Assembly: GCA_002811675.1 (NCBI GenBank)
Contig: PDIM01000001.1
Coordinates: 136,151-200,150 of the forward strand
From: Ichthyosporea sp. XGB-2017a
Lineage: Eukaryota; Opisthokonta; Ichthyosporea
DNA: 64,000 nucleotides
Direction of reading: 5' to 3'
The notes under the pieces are model-generated. The model did not search any database. It was not told the DNA's origin and was given only the letters and a program-made list of their open reading frames with translations. How positions within the stretch are numbered: position 1 is the stretch's first letter; each line of letters opens with the position of its first letter. The translations under genes and the position numbers were made by a program. This document shows positions 13,589 to 24,378 of this stretch, in pieces.

Positions 13589-15094
13589 ATGGTTTTGAAA
13601 GATTTTCGGTATGCCAACAAGCGTGGGCACCTAGATTCGGGTAAATTGCAGTTCACTCTGGAAGAACTCTCTAAATACAATACAGAAAAGTGCTCATACG
13701 TAGCTATCAATGGAGTTGTGTATGACATCACAGACTGGGCAGCGATGCACCCTGGTGGTGAAAGTGTCATTCGAATGTTTGCTGGCAAAGAAGTGAGTGA
13801 TGTGTTTTCCGCTTTTCACGATAAAGCAGCATGGAGTCAATTGAAATCAATGCGAGTGGGTGTTCTTACGGATCATTTAGAAACACCGGCGTACGTAAAA
13901 GAATTTAGAGAACTGAACTCAAAGTTTAGACGCATGGGCCTCTACGATATTAATCACCAGAAGTATTGGAGATTGATAGCAGGGATCGTTTGCGTATACT
14001 GTATATTTTTCTCCGTCATGTTTTCGGGACTTTCTGATTTTTACAAGCTACTTGTTTGTCCCATTTTACCTTTGATTTGGATACAGTCGGGATTTTTAGG
14101 CCATGATTTAGGGCACAATCAAATGTTTGGAAAAAAGCAATACAATGAAGGCCTTGGCTTTGTTTTTGGCACTATGCTAATGGGCCTCTCTATGGACTGG
14201 TGGAAATCTACGCATAATACTCATCATGCAGTAACAAACTCAATTGATCTTGATCCTGATACTCAATATTTGCCTATTTTCGCAATTTCTTCTCATTTGG
14301 TGAAGGACTTTGTTTCGAAATATCACAAGAAAGTGTTCGTTTTTGACTACATTACGCGGGAAATCGTAAAAAGACAACATCTATTAATGTTTCCCGTGAT
14401 GGCGTTTGCACGAGTCAATATTTATATACAGGGAATCAAGCATTTGGTGATGAAGAAGAGTGTGAAAAACCGAACTTTAGAAATATTTGGACTTGCTTTT
14501 TTCTTTTGGTGGTATATTCAACTGACGCTTTCTTTGAGCACTTGGTATGCATGCTTGGCATTTTTTGTAATCACTCAAACTGGTAATATGTATTTGCATA
14601 CACTTCTTGCTGTCAACCACTTTACCCAGGAAAAGTACGCCGGATTGCCGATTGATAGCAAGTTCACTCTTGAGGAGTTTTCAAAGACAGACATGAAGTC
14701 TGATTTTGAAAACGGGGAAATTGATAATAGAGTAGAAAAGTTGAAGCGTTTGGAGAGGGGCATGAGCAAACATTCTCTGGAGCCTAAAGTACAGGTGTCT
14801 GACTTTTACATCACTCAGCTTAGAACCACAATGAATCTAGAGTACCCATCTTGTCTACTTTATGGGGGCCTTCATCATCAAATAGAACACCATATGTATC
14901 CATTTATTCCACACTATAACTTGACTTTTGCTGCACCGCTTGTTAAGGACATATGCCAGCGACACGGTCTTCCTTATAGAACAGTGCCTGACTGGACTAC
15001 TGGTATCGCTGCACTTTACAGCCATTTAGCCAAGATTGCATATCGGGCAAAAGATTTCACTCCGCTCGGAGAAATTTTTCACACTGTTGGATAA
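13589..15094 (+). CDS. Cytochrome b5-fusion front-end fatty-acid/sphingolipid desaturase
   Basis: This 501-aa ER membrane enzyme should insert a double bond between an existing bond and the carboxyl end of an acyl chain, drawing electrons from its own cytochrome b5 domain. The heme motif HPGG is at residues 54-57. The three histidine boxes are HDLGH (172-176), HNTHH (209-213) and QIEHH (431-435); the Gln in the third box marks the front-end group. Hydrophobic stretches lie at ~127-168 and ~298-335. Between NHF (343-345) and DFYITQLRTT (405-414) there is a ~50-residue charged loop, longer than I expect for the family. Delta-5, delta-6 or sphingolipid delta-8 specificity cannot be decided by eye. 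It is intronless. Confidence 0.95.
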   Translation: MVLKDFRYANKRGHLDSGKLQFTLEELSKYNTEKCSYVAINGVVYDITDWAAMHPGGESVIRMFAGKEVSDVFSAFHDKAAWSQLKSMRVGVLTDHLETPAYVKEFRELNSKFRRMGLYDINHQKYWRLIAGIVCVYCIFFSVMFSGLSDFYKLLVCPILPLIWIQSGFLGHDLGHNQMFGKKQYNEGLGFVFGTMLMGLSMDWWKSTHNTHHAVTNSIDLDPDTQYLPIFAISSHLVKDFVSKYHKKVFVFDYITREIVKRQHLLMFPVMAFARVNIYIQGIKHLVMKKSVKNRTLEIFGLAFFFWWYIQLTLSLSTWYACLAFFVITQTGNMYLHTLLAVNHFTQEKYAGLPIDSKFTLEEFSKTDMKSDFENGEIDNRVEKLKRLERGMSKHSLEPKVQVSDFYITQLRTTMNLEYPSCLLYGGLHHQIEHHMYPFIPHYNLTFAAPLVKDICQRHGLPYRTVPDWTTGIAALYSHLAKIAYRAKDFTPLGEIFHTVG

Positions 15095-15151
15095 AAAACT
15101 CTTTTCCTTTTACTTTCGCTTGTAAAAATAGACAGCCTTTGCAAAACTTAA

Positions 15152-15173
15152 TTTATTGAAACTATACAATAAA
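15152..15173. terminator. Interleaved poly(A) signals of two convergent genes
   Basis: The desaturase signal AATAAA is at 15168-15173 on the plus strand. The TRAF7 signal reads AATAAA on the minus strand at 15157-15152. The two mature 3' ends must overlap. Confidence 0.6.
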
Positions 15174-15208
15174 ATTTCTCTTGTTCCAAGTTGTACTTAT
15201 CCCTTGTA

Positions 15209-16927
15209 CTAGCAAGCCCAAAGTTTAATTGTTTTATCCCCACACCCAGTTAAGAGGTTATTCCTGCCTTCTGCCATGGCATGCACATATCCTTTATGCC
15301 CATAAAGGGTCCCCGTTGAGCTCAATGTGCGCGTGTCCCAACGCCGTATGGTGTGGTCGAATGAGCCGCTGAACAAAGTGCTATTCCCGGTAAAGAGCAA
15401 CTGCCAAACCTCCCAACGGTGGCCTGATAGACGATGCCGTAGTCGGTATTCACGCCTATCAAAAACTTTAACATCTGCACTCTGTGTTGCACAAAATAAA
15501 TAGTCTGGTCCAACACATAGGGCCAAAACATCACTGCTATTGTCCTCGATGGTATGCACACACTCTCCCCTTGTCAAATCCCACAGCTTGATAGTTTTAT
15601 CAGACGAGGCACTCGCCAAAAAGTCCCCTGACATGCAGATAGCATTAACGCCATCTGTATGACCACGAAACGTATGCAAGCATTCTCTAGAGGTGGGATC
15701 CCATATACTAATGGTTCTATCAACTGACGCAGAAAACAACTTGTTGTCATGGAACATTATGTCATAAATACGCCCTGTATGATTCGCTAAAGTTTCTACA
15801 AAGTAAGGGCAATTAACATCCTCTTCAACAACTCCATTGGGCTCCTTTTTTCCATGCCCTTCCACTGCTACGCTCCCATCATCCATGCATATATCCATGA
15901 CCTTTTCTTCCCTTCCACTGTTCAAGTTCCAGCATTTGATTTTTCCATCTGAACCACCGCTATACAAAAGTCCAGAGGATGGGTCAGTGGCCAAACCCCA
16001 AATGGTGGTACTGTGTGCATCAACGGATCGAAAACACTCCCCCGTGCTTTCATTCCAGGCACGAATAGATCCATCATGTGATCCCGAATAAATAATGCCT
16101 TCTTCCCCTCCATAATATGCCAAAGATGTTACCCCTCTAGTGTGCCCGTGCAAAGTCTGCCTGCACAAGATTTCCCTCACCGACCAATGCTCTTCCTGGG
16201 CTTCAGCAGAAGTTCCTGTGTTTGCGTCTGCCAAAGTACCCACATTTTGTCTCGTATCTGGGTTCGCAATAAAAGCTTTCAGAAACTCTATCTCTTCTTG
16301 CTGAGCTTCAATCATTTTTTGAAGATTAAGCATCTTTTCTTCATTGTATTTAATATACTCCTTAAATGCCGCCCACTTACAGTCCTTTTCCGTGTGCGCT
16401 TTTATGAGTTCCTCTGTTCCGGTGAAAGTACAGCCATACTTGTTATAAGGGCACGGGTTGGGGGCAAAGGGACATACCCTTTCGTGCGCATTTCTAGTTT
16501 CAATTGTCAATATAGATGTACAGCCTTTCGCTCTGTTGGAGCAATATACGTTTAGCTCATTTGTCAATGCCGCAAGAGCAAGATTAGGGTGCAAATCCGA
16601 GGGCGTAAGTGAAGTACGGCAAAGTGGGCATTGGGCTACCACATTTGGCACGGCAATAGCAGATGTAGTGCCTTGCCCACCACGCACCGGGGACACACCT
16701 GGTGTTACATCCCCGTAAATGCTATTAATATAAGCTTCCACAGACGACCTATCAGCATCACATAGGTTGATAGTAGATGCAAGAACAGCGCTTGCAATGC
16801 AACTTGCACAATATGAATGATGACAGGTAAGACTAATTACTGGACGGGCACATACCTCTCTACAAATGGGGCAAAGCAGTGACGGGGACACAGGATTAAC
16901 AAAATCCAGATCATTCAAGTGCTTCAT
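15209..16927 (-). CDS. TRAF7: TRAF7-like RING / TRAF zinc finger / WD40 E3 ubiquitin ligase
   Basis: The protein is 572 aa from ATG 16927. A RING finger opens it (CPIC..CHHSYCASC..CPLC), followed by TRAF-type Cys/His fingers (roughly residues 120-190), a short coiled coil (KMLNLQKMIEAQQEEIEFLK), then seven WD40 repeats with GH..WD punctuation. That order is diagnostic of TRAF7, which ubiquitinates signalling proteins and binds MEKK3 through its WD40 part in animals. It is about 100 aa shorter than human TRAF7, mostly at the N-terminus. The frame is open a little upstream of 16927 without an ATG, so a short 5' exon cannot be excluded. It is convergent with the desaturase, only 114 bp between stop codons. 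Confidence 0.9.
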   Translation of the reverse strand: MKHLNDLDFVNPVSPSLLCPICREVCARPVISLTCHHSYCASCIASAVLASTINLCDADRSSVEAYINSIYGDVTPGVSPVRGGQGTTSAIAVPNVVAQCPLCRTSLTPSDLHPNLALAALTNELNVYCSNRAKGCTSILTIETRNAHERVCPFAPNPCPYNKYGCTFTGTEELIKAHTEKDCKWAAFKEYIKYNEEKMLNLQKMIEAQQEEIEFLKAFIANPDTRQNVGTLADANTGTSAEAQEEHWSVREILCRQTLHGHTRGVTSLAYYGGEEGIIYSGSHDGSIRAWNESTGECFRSVDAHSTTIWGLATDPSSGLLYSGGSDGKIKCWNLNSGREEKVMDICMDDGSVAVEGHGKKEPNGVVEEDVNCPYFVETLANHTGRIYDIMFHDNKLFSASVDRTISIWDPTSRECLHTFRGHTDGVNAICMSGDFLASASSDKTIKLWDLTRGECVHTIEDNSSDVLALCVGPDYLFCATQSADVKVFDRREYRLRHRLSGHRWEVWQLLFTGNSTLFSGSFDHTIRRWDTRTLSSTGTLYGHKGYVHAMAEGRNNLLTGCGDKTIKLWAC

Positions 16928-17754
16928 GATTGCAATGATTGCATCAGTCACTGGTGACGCTGTTTTGCGTCGTAGAGATAGAACGAAAAAAAAACAACTT
17001 AATGGACCAAACTCAACTCAGATTCAAGAAATACGTTTAAACAGTCTTAAACGGTTAACTTCATATCGACTGTTACTTTTCTTCAAAATCAATCCTCAAC
17101 TCCTTCTTTATCTCAAATAGTCAAACCAACGTCTTGCCCATCTTCCCCCCAAGTCAACAATGACACAAATCAAAATCAATATATACGCCCCCAAAAAATA
17201 ACAAAAGTCCCTCGCAAAACCAAAACCAAATTATTTATTATGAGAAGTGCATAGCAACTGTGGAGCTGCTTGATGGAAGGGTCAAGGATGAAGGAGGGTC
17301 CATAAGGTAAAGGGGGAAAGGGTACACACTGCACGAGTAGCTATAGCTAGCTGTGAATGAATTGTCAATTGACAGACAAGCTAGACGGGTATGACAACAC
17401 GATGAACGAACCAACGGCCGCTACTACTGCAGTGTATCGTTTATTCATAAAGCAAATATAAATCCAATCCCCCCCCCTCCTCCAGCCCCGCTCCCGCGAC
17501 GACATTTCACCCAGCGACAATGGCTAACTCCCAGTCGTAACCCAATCAGCGCTGGTGAGGAAGATAAAGTACGATTACTGAGCAAATGCCCCCTTAGATT
17601 GCAGCCTCAAGCCTTTCTTAAGAAGGCTATGATGAAGTAGACGATGTGATGGTGGTGTGCAAGTTGCCATGAGGCCTAAGTGATAAAATTGATTCTCGTG
17701 CGAGTGACCTGTCCTCATGCCGGCAGACGTTGTTTAAGGAATGAAGTTCACCTC
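16928..17754. other. Intergenic stretch between TRAF7 and HYPK
   Basis: The left part is the TRAF7 5' flank with a TATATA box near 17200 and a tiny upstream open frame. The right part is the HYPK 3' flank. A C-run lies at 17470-17477. No further exon was seen. Confidence 0.45.
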
Positions 17755-18191
17755 CTAATCGAGTAGGCTTCTCAAAGTTTTGGCGACATCACCATCATTT
17801 TCTTTCAGTCTGCGCTCGGCAATGTCGGATGATATTTCGAACTCCTCCGCCTTCAGGGCCCATACAAAAAACACAAATACATGTTAGATCCACAATCAAA
17901 AGAAGACAAACAAAAAAGACCATTACTTACAATCAACGATACATCGGCTTGATTGACCTTTATCGAGTTCAACTTCTTTAGCAATTCCGCCTCCCTTTCT
18001 CTCTCCTTATTCTGTTCTTCAAGAAGCATTTTCATAGCCTGATCCATATTTTTTGCGTCAACTTCTTTTTCTTCTGCATAGTCTGTCACCTTTTCCAAAT
18101 CTTGTTTTCCCGTATCATGCACCTTGGCGGTCGCCGTCTGAGCGGCATCAGTGCCCACATCGTTATTATGCTCCGCTGTCACTCCCATCAT
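17755..18191 (-). CDS. HYPK: Huntingtin-interacting protein K (HYPK), NatA regulator
   Basis: Two exons, 18191-17931 and 17850-17755, join in phase 0 across an 80-nt intron (GTAAGT..AAG) to give 118 aa. The conserved HYPK core is clear: DLEKVTDYAEEKE, followed by a charged helix. A C-terminal UBA-like domain matches the family register (ADVSLI joined to AEEFEIS, then AERRLKENDGDV and a final LRSLLD). HYPK binds the ribosome-associated NatA acetyltransferase and modulates its activity. Exon 2 has only 31 codons plus stop and is easily missed. The length is close to the human protein. Two ATGs stand in tandem at 18191 and 18188. Confidence 0.92.
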
Positions 18192-18609
18192 GCTACTCTT
18201 TCCACCCAAGCCCCGCACACACAACCAAAATCAACCTACATAAAATAAAAGCACAATAACAATAACAATGTTCGCCATACAAGTGCGTGATATATGACCG
18301 ACGGCCATGCGGAGCAAGGGCAGGGTTAGGCAATGGATATCTTTGGGGCCTCGGCCTGTGGTAACAGACGGACGGGCCTTTCATTTCACTCTCATTCATC
18401 ACTTTGCGAATTAAAATTCAGCAGCAGCTACCTGCAGCTCTTCATGTCTCAGGTCAGCTCGGGGTTCAAACCATTTTGACTCTAAGTTTGTGAACCCATG
18501 AAGAATGAATCGTTATTTCTCTTCTTTATTCGAGTACCAAGAGCCAAAGTTCCGTTTCTTTTGTAGGAAGTGGTGCTGCTTGGGGTGCTACTTGGAACAA
18601 GTGTTTTGC
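18192..18609. other. Short intergenic stretch between HYPK and the APC permease
   Basis: It holds the HYPK promoter region and the permease 3' end. One AGGGTTA motif at 18322-18328. No exon seen. Confidence 0.4.
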
Positions 18610-21023
18610 TTATTGTTTCAGAACGAATGTTATAGAGTTTTTGTTGGATTCTTCATTTTCATTGGTTTCACTACTGGTATTACTTAGAATTAGATTATCA
18701 CTAGATGAGACGCCATGCTCATCCTTTAAAACATCAACTCGAAAACGCCCTCCCTTCTTTTTTGAGTTCTGGGAACTTCCTGCCTGACAATCTTTATCAA
18801 GCTTCTGCAAGTCACTTACAGACCGCACTGTCAAGTTCTGAACACTCTCTACAATGGATGTACGTTCATCATCTTTAGCAGCAGTGAATGTATTATGAAA
18901 CTGCTCGTAATTGATTGTATTTAAGGTGTCATGGCCTGATTTGCTTTTCATGACTTCCAAAAGATAATGGTATCTCCTTTCCAGTTTCCCATTTATAATT
19001 CTAACCCCTCCTAGTTCAGCAACATTGAACGGAAACGTTGCACCTGGGCATCCAATGAACATTCTGTTTTTAGGGACCTCGGTTAGCTTTGAGACCCTGT
19101 CAACCATTTCAGGATTAAATACTCCATGAATAAGAACAACATCTAGTCTCAGGGTGGGGTAGCAGTGATCAAGAACTTTCACATTGTACATAAGATTATG
19201 AGGTATTTTCCTTCTCGATTCAAATACATGAACAATTTTTAAGACGCTTGTAGATTCATAGAGTTGACAATAAATAGCTGCATCATTTAGCACTCGCAGG
19301 TTGCAGTCCCTAGAAAAATAAAGGACAGGCTCGTCAGCTATTGATTGAAAAACTTTGATCAATCTTAAGCGAAACTTAGATTGCCATGTTTTGCAGTCTT
19401 CGTCCAATGGATCATGGAGATAGTTTATGATAGCTTTAAGAGCCATGTTTCGGTAGAACATCGAAAGGGCAAGAGCAAAAATGGGGCAAAAATAAACCAA
19501 AAGATATATCAACACAGTCGTATCTTTTACAACGTTGGACACCCACGCAAACAGAACGAAGAACATCGCTAAAAATACAACTAAAACATTTGCTTTTTGG
19601 TCTCTTCTCAATGATGATCTTCCGTACTTCAAAAGAAGGTTTGCAAATGCAAACAGAAACATTACGGAAAGAAAGGCGCTTGTATATACATTCCCCATAA
19701 TATCAATATCCCCACCAGCCATTGCGTACAATGCACAGCACAGTCCACAGAACGTGCAAAGAATTAACCAGTAAGTGTTCGTCCAGGGATTTCTTGAAAG
19801 AAATATTTTAGGAAGGATATGATCACTTGCCATTCGCCCAAGCAAACCAGTAACGCCAACGTATCCAGTAAGAACTGCACCACTCAAAACACAAAAACCA
19901 TCAATACCAACTACATATGTGAGCCAAGACCCCCCAATGTCATGCTGTATACTTCGTGCCATACTATAAAGAAGAAAAGTCGAGGAAAATTCGCTTGTCA
20001 CGTCAGCTTTAGGCATAACTGAAAAAGCTAAAACTGCCATAACCGGATTAACAAAAGCAACAATAACCCACATATTTCGAAGAGTTTTCGCAAACACACC
20101 CGGCTTTTGCTCTTCAACAAAATTTGCTGAACTTTCGAATCCACTAACACCCAGCATGGCAGACGAAAACCCAAAAACCAACTTCGAAGCAAGTCCGTCA
20201 GTCGGCCATTCCGAATAGTTTGCCTTAAGTATAGAAAAGCCATCTTTGCATGCAGAATAGAAGCAAAGAATCATGAGAAGTGCCAAGGTTGACATGTGAA
20301 ATATAAAAAAGACAACGGCCGTACCGGCGGACTCTTTCATTCCAGCCAAATTTAACACCAAGAAAATGCATAGCAGTAAGATGGTAAAAGGTAGCGCGTC
20401 AAGTTCGTAATCAGCTGCGGTTAGAACAATTTGCTGCAGATACTTGATGGCAGTCCCTGCACTTACCACAGCTGTCGCAACATATGACAAAAACGAAAGA
20501 CACCCGGCCATGGTAGCCAATTTTTTCCCAGTTGTATTTAAAAGGGCAGTGTATGCACCTCCATTCAGAGGAATTGCAGTCACTACCTCGACATAAATCC
20601 TTCTAAAAAGATACAAAACTGAATAAAAAGGGGATTAGAACTTAGTCCACAGAAGCGACAGCAGCAATTGCTGGAGGCAGACTACTTACGAAACTCTACC
20701 AATGCCAGGCAAAATGGAGCGTATATGTCGGCATGCATTGAAACAAGCCCGGCCGTATAAAGTACAGAAGATGTGATGTCATTAGCACAGATGGCAGTAG
20801 CTCTAAGCTCTCCCAACTTTGGCGGCTCTTTATGAAATTTTTCATTCGCTTGTCCTTCGACTAACGTGACTTCCGTTTCCACGGCAGACTCTTGTTCATT
20901 TGTGTAAAACGAAGGCTGCAGTATGGGCGGATTCCTTACTGTTTCGACCACGTCATAGCTACCTTCTCCGGGATAAGCATAATCGTGTACCCCGGCAGGG
21001 ATGTCTCCTCTTCCCTTTGGCAT
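18610..21023 (-). CDS. APC-superfamily amino-acid permease with soluble C-terminal domain
   Basis: Exons 21023-20690 and 20618-18610 (71-nt intron, GTAAGT..TTCAG, phase 1) encode 780 aa. Residues 1-75 are a hydrophilic N-terminus. About 12 membrane segments follow, starting GELRATAI..ITSSVLYT, with the PLNGGAY motif of the APC family in helix 3, just after the splice junction. From about residue 500 the protein is cytosolic. A ~150-residue stretch with alternating strands and helices and an IGCPGATFPF segment could be a regulatory fold of the universal-stress type (inference), and a Ser/Asn-rich tail ends the protein. Substrate is unknown. The start at 21023 is the first ATG. The gene is divergent from GGH; their shared upstream region holds a 30-bp tandem repeat. 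Confidence 0.88.
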
Positions 21024-21638
21024 CTTTAAATCTTCTGTCAATACCGTCCAAATCCAACGGTGGGTTGGAGGAATGGCGGGGGAAAGCGTATTCTACACGA
21101 TATATACAGATTACAGCTGCAAAGGGAACATGAAATGCACATAAACTACAAGTCATGTTATAATAAATATAACCATCACAGGACATTTAGGGTCTAGGGG
21201 CGATAAAATAACGAGGAATTCAAAGAATATATCCAAGAGTTCAGCTGATCATGGTTCAGCCTTCAGGTGTTCAGCTGATCATGGTTCAGCCTTCAGGTGT
21301 TCAGCTGATCATGGTTCAGCCTTCAGGTGTTCAGCTGATCATGGTTCAGACATGATAATTTTTGGGTGATAAAGAATAATACAATTTTATCCAATCAAAC
21401 TTCAAAGAGCCAAGGCCTATGCATAAAGGCCACCCAAGAGCTGCATTTTTCTATCCTCGAAAAAAAAAGACTGCGGTGAAAAGTGTTACCTCATGTGTTG
21501 GGACTTGGGGGACGCCCTGTAGCCTGTATGCAGCTTGTCTCTCTTATCACCTCCTGGAATCCTCTCTAGTCACTACAAGTCCATGCTAACCCTTTTGACA
21601 GTGGTAGTGCCAGATTTACTTGCTGTACTTATTGAAAT
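21024..21638. promoter_or_regulatory. Divergent upstream region of the permease and GGH
   Basis: A 615-bp region between two divergent starts, containing the 30-bp tandem repeat at 21241-21349. No exon seen. Sharing of control elements is an inference from position. Confidence 0.4.
21241..21349. repeat. 30-bp tandem repeat, 3.6 copies
   Basis: Three identical 30-bp units start at 21241, 21271 and 21301, followed by 19 bases of a fourth. Each unit holds CAGCTG and TGATCA palindromes and the words GGTTCAGCC and TTCAGG. It lies 218 bp upstream of the permease start and 290 bp upstream of GGH. There are no spacers, so it is not a CRISPR array. Confidence 0.97.
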
Positions 21639-22967
21639 ATGTTTGTTGGGAGATTAGCTTGCTGTTGGGCTTTTCTTCTGACAGCTATCAATCTGCTGGT
21701 TTCCCCTGCTGTTGCGTCGAATTTGAACCAAGCCAAATCTTACCATGGGTTTAAGGATCCGTATAGACCTATTATTGGCATGGTGAGCCAGCCTAATGTA
21801 CATAAAGAATTTAAAGGAGCCGAAGTTATTGCTCCGTTCGATTATGTGGACTGGATTCGCAGTGCTGGAGGAAGAGTAGTAGTAATCCCTTTTGATGCTC
21901 CGAAGGAACTCATTCAAAAGCTTTTTAATGAAATCAACGGGGTTTTATTTATAGGCGGAGAAACGTCTTTGGTAAGCATATTTTCAGTGTTTATCACAAC
22001 TTTCTGTACTGAACGTTACTGACATATGAACACAGATTGTTCCAAATAATACCTTGTACTATGAAACTTGTTCGTACCTTTATACTTTGGCCCTTGATGC
22101 GAACAGAGAAGGGGATTATTTTCCTGTGTGGGGAACTTGTCTTGGCTTTGAGCAAATGGTGCTTATCCAGTCGCAATCAGTTGATGCTTTAGGTGACGGA
22201 TATGATTCAGATTTTTTGTATCTTCCTGTGCATTTAGAAGAAGGGGAGGCTGTAAGAAAATCTAAGCTTCTCAATTCTTTTCCAAAGTCGACCTTAGATG
22301 AGCTTCAAAACTATCCAGTAACTTTCAATGCTCATCACAACGGAATAAATCCTTCCCTATTTACAGGTAAGATTCCCAGGTGTTGTGTTTCTGCTAAAGG
22401 CAAACGACATTGCGTATATTTTATTGAAATATGTTTTATTCATACCAAATCTTAATTCTAATGATACGAACAGAAAACCCAAGAGTGAAACAATTTTTCA
22501 ACATGTTGGGAACAAGTGTAGACAGGAATGGGCGAGTATTTGCTGCAATTATGGAAGGGAAAGATGTTCCATTCTATGGCACACAGTTTCATCCTGAAAT
22601 GTAAGTATGATGTTTCTGCACTTCGTTTGCATGGACTAATGATGCAATGTTTTCTAACAATATATACATATAACCAACCCATATATACAGCCCCCCATAC
22701 TTGGAAGGAATAGAGCCACCCAGTCGAGATTTTGCAGTCGATTTAACCTTTCGTACAGCCGATTTTTTTGTTTCAGAATGTTCGCAAAGTACACATAGGG
22801 AAGGCGAGCACGCACCTCACTATTTAGCTTTAAATTGCCAAGTCGTATATATAAAAGATGTCCCCGGTTTGGGCAAGAATGTGTCTGCCCAAGTCATGGT
22901 AATGAAGAAATGGCCACACAAATCCTGTCTACCACATCCCCTTCCGTACTCCCCAAAGGAAAATTAG
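21639..22967 (+). CDS. GGH: Gamma-glutamyl hydrolase (folate polyglutamate hydrolase)
   Basis: Four exons (21639-21971, 22036-22366, 22474-22600, 22691-22967) give 355 aa. Introns of 64, 107 and 90 nt have GTAAGC/GTAAGA/GTAAGT donors. A signal peptide (about residues 1-27) predicts a lysosomal/vacuolar or secreted enzyme. The class-I glutamine-amidotransferase-like fold shows PIIGMVSQP near the N-terminus, GGVLFIGGE-like turns, the nucleophile elbow GTCLGFEQM, FNAHHNG and the catalytic histidine in GTQFHPE. GGH trims the poly-glutamate tails of folates and antifolates. It is somewhat longer than the ~318-aa human enzyme at the C-terminus. The poly(A) signal at 22978 falls at the end of the opposite gene, whose stop codon is only 21 bp away. 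Confidence 0.95.
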
Positions 22968-22977
22968 AAACCTCTAT

Positions 22978-22983
22978 AATAAA
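22978..22983 (+). terminator. Poly(A) signal of GGH
   Basis: AATAAA begins 11 nt after the GGH stop. Cleavage 10-30 nt downstream would fall inside the coding sequence of the convergent gene at 22989-23504. Confidence 0.6.
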
Positions 22984-22988
22984 AAGCA

Positions 22989-23504
22989 CTATACTCGGTC
23001 TGGCGGGGGAGGATATGGACTTGCGCTAAAATTTTGAGGATTATCGTAGTCCCTATCTCTAACAGGTTCGGCATTGACTCCTGCTGGGGATGTGACAGTA
23101 GGGGGAGGAGTTGTATGTTCAGCAGGTATTCTGTATGGAAAGGGCACATGGGCCTGGGCGTTGGGATTGTAGTAGCTGCTAACAGTATGCTGACTTACTT
23201 GCTTGCTATTCGGATCAGTAGCAGTGTATGAAACTGTGGTGTTCCTGTTAACGACAACCTCAGTCATTCCCTCGCTATTTACGAATACATCATTTCCCGG
23301 AGCACTGTAAACATGATTCATTTCTACCACATCACCTTTGGGGCTTCTGTTTTCCCCATCTTCACCTTGGTTTCTCTTTTTTCTTTTAAATATTTGCCTT
23401 CTAAATCTAAAAATGGTGGCTATTATTCCACCAACTACCACAACACATATAACCACAATAATCACAGTCGACGAAGCCCCACTTAAGCCCCATAATCCAC
23501 GCAT
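22989..23504 (-). CDS. Small single-pass membrane protein with Pro/Tyr-rich tail
   Basis: The protein is 171 aa from ATG 23504. A short N-terminal segment is followed by a strongly hydrophobic helix (about residues 12-32, Val/Ile-rich). A basic stop-transfer block RFRRQIFKRKKR then predicts a cytosolic C-terminus. The tail is hydrophilic, with Asn/Thr-rich and proline-rich parts (TPPPTV, PYPPPPDRV) that could bind SH3 or WW domains. There is no cleavable signal peptide and no catalytic motif. I recognise no family. Its stop codon is 21 bp from that of GGH on the other strand. Confidence 0.7.
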   Translation of the reverse strand: MRGLWGLSGASSTVIIVVICVVVVGGIIATIFRFRRQIFKRKKRNQGEDGENRSPKGDVVEMNHVYSAPGNDVFVNSEGMTEVVVNRNTTVSYTATDPNSKQVSQHTVSSYYNPNAQAHVPFPYRIPAEHTTPPPTVTSPAGVNAEPVRDRDYDNPQNFSASPYPPPPDRV

Positions 23505-24378
23505 GATACGAAAAACAAAACCCGAGAAAATGAGATAAAGCAAAGGAGAAATAATTTAATGGTGTTGAACACTACACTTCAGGGCGCAAAATATCGAAAT
23601 CTATAAATCAATAACAAGTTAATCCACTACTTGACTATACTTCCAGTTCCAATAGCTTTCATTGAAATAAGAAGTCAACGTCATGGGCTGGGCTATATAT
23701 AATGTAATTTATTTAGCAGTACTGCAGGCTGCAGCTGTGGAGTTTTTGACCTGTCAATGGATGGTCACCCGATCTGCAATAATGCACTAGAGTTATTTGT
23801 ACTCTATAGGGTTCTTCTCAACGTTACGTCTTTGTCTGCGAACTTGTTCAGCTTGGCATGTACATGCATGTCAGAGAGTGTAAAGAACTAAACCCTTCGC
23901 TTGATTTGGGAGTATTGGATGCTATGTGCTGTGTAGCTAAGAATACCTATGAAAGATGGGTTAAATGCCCCTCTAATAGTACATATATTTCGAATATGGA
24001 TTTTGGGTCAAAAACAGCACTCTAGTCGAAAGTTTCCAAAACCTTTCAATGAGCACTTTTTTCATTTGGAGTGCATCCTTTCGGAGCTATAACGAGCACC
24101 AAAGTTAAGGCAGCAAAGAGCAAAAATAGGATAATGCTTATGTAATGTTAGACATAGCCATAGTTTCACGACTCCGGATTTGTTTTCATTATCCTTTGAA
24201 AATTCACTATTCTTTGAATCCGTTTACATCTCCTAAAGAAGTAAGTGAGTCTTCGCTGAGTATAAGGGAGTAGGAGCCAGAAAGAAGCACACGGCTCCCG
24301 GAAAAACTCTTGTTCCCTGTGACAAAAACAGGATCGTACCAAGATGTAAGAAACCAGAAAAAGTCTACCAGCCACGAC
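23505..24378. other. Intergenic stretch
   Basis: No exon is supported. It contains the 18-base motif CATGTACATGCATGTCAG at 23857-23874, repeated at 39104-39121. Otherwise AT-rich without structure that I can see. Confidence 0.4.

Noticed and set aside
21241-21349. CRISPR-like array of 30-bp repeats
   Set aside because: Units are directly abutting with no spacers, and the genome is eukaryotic.
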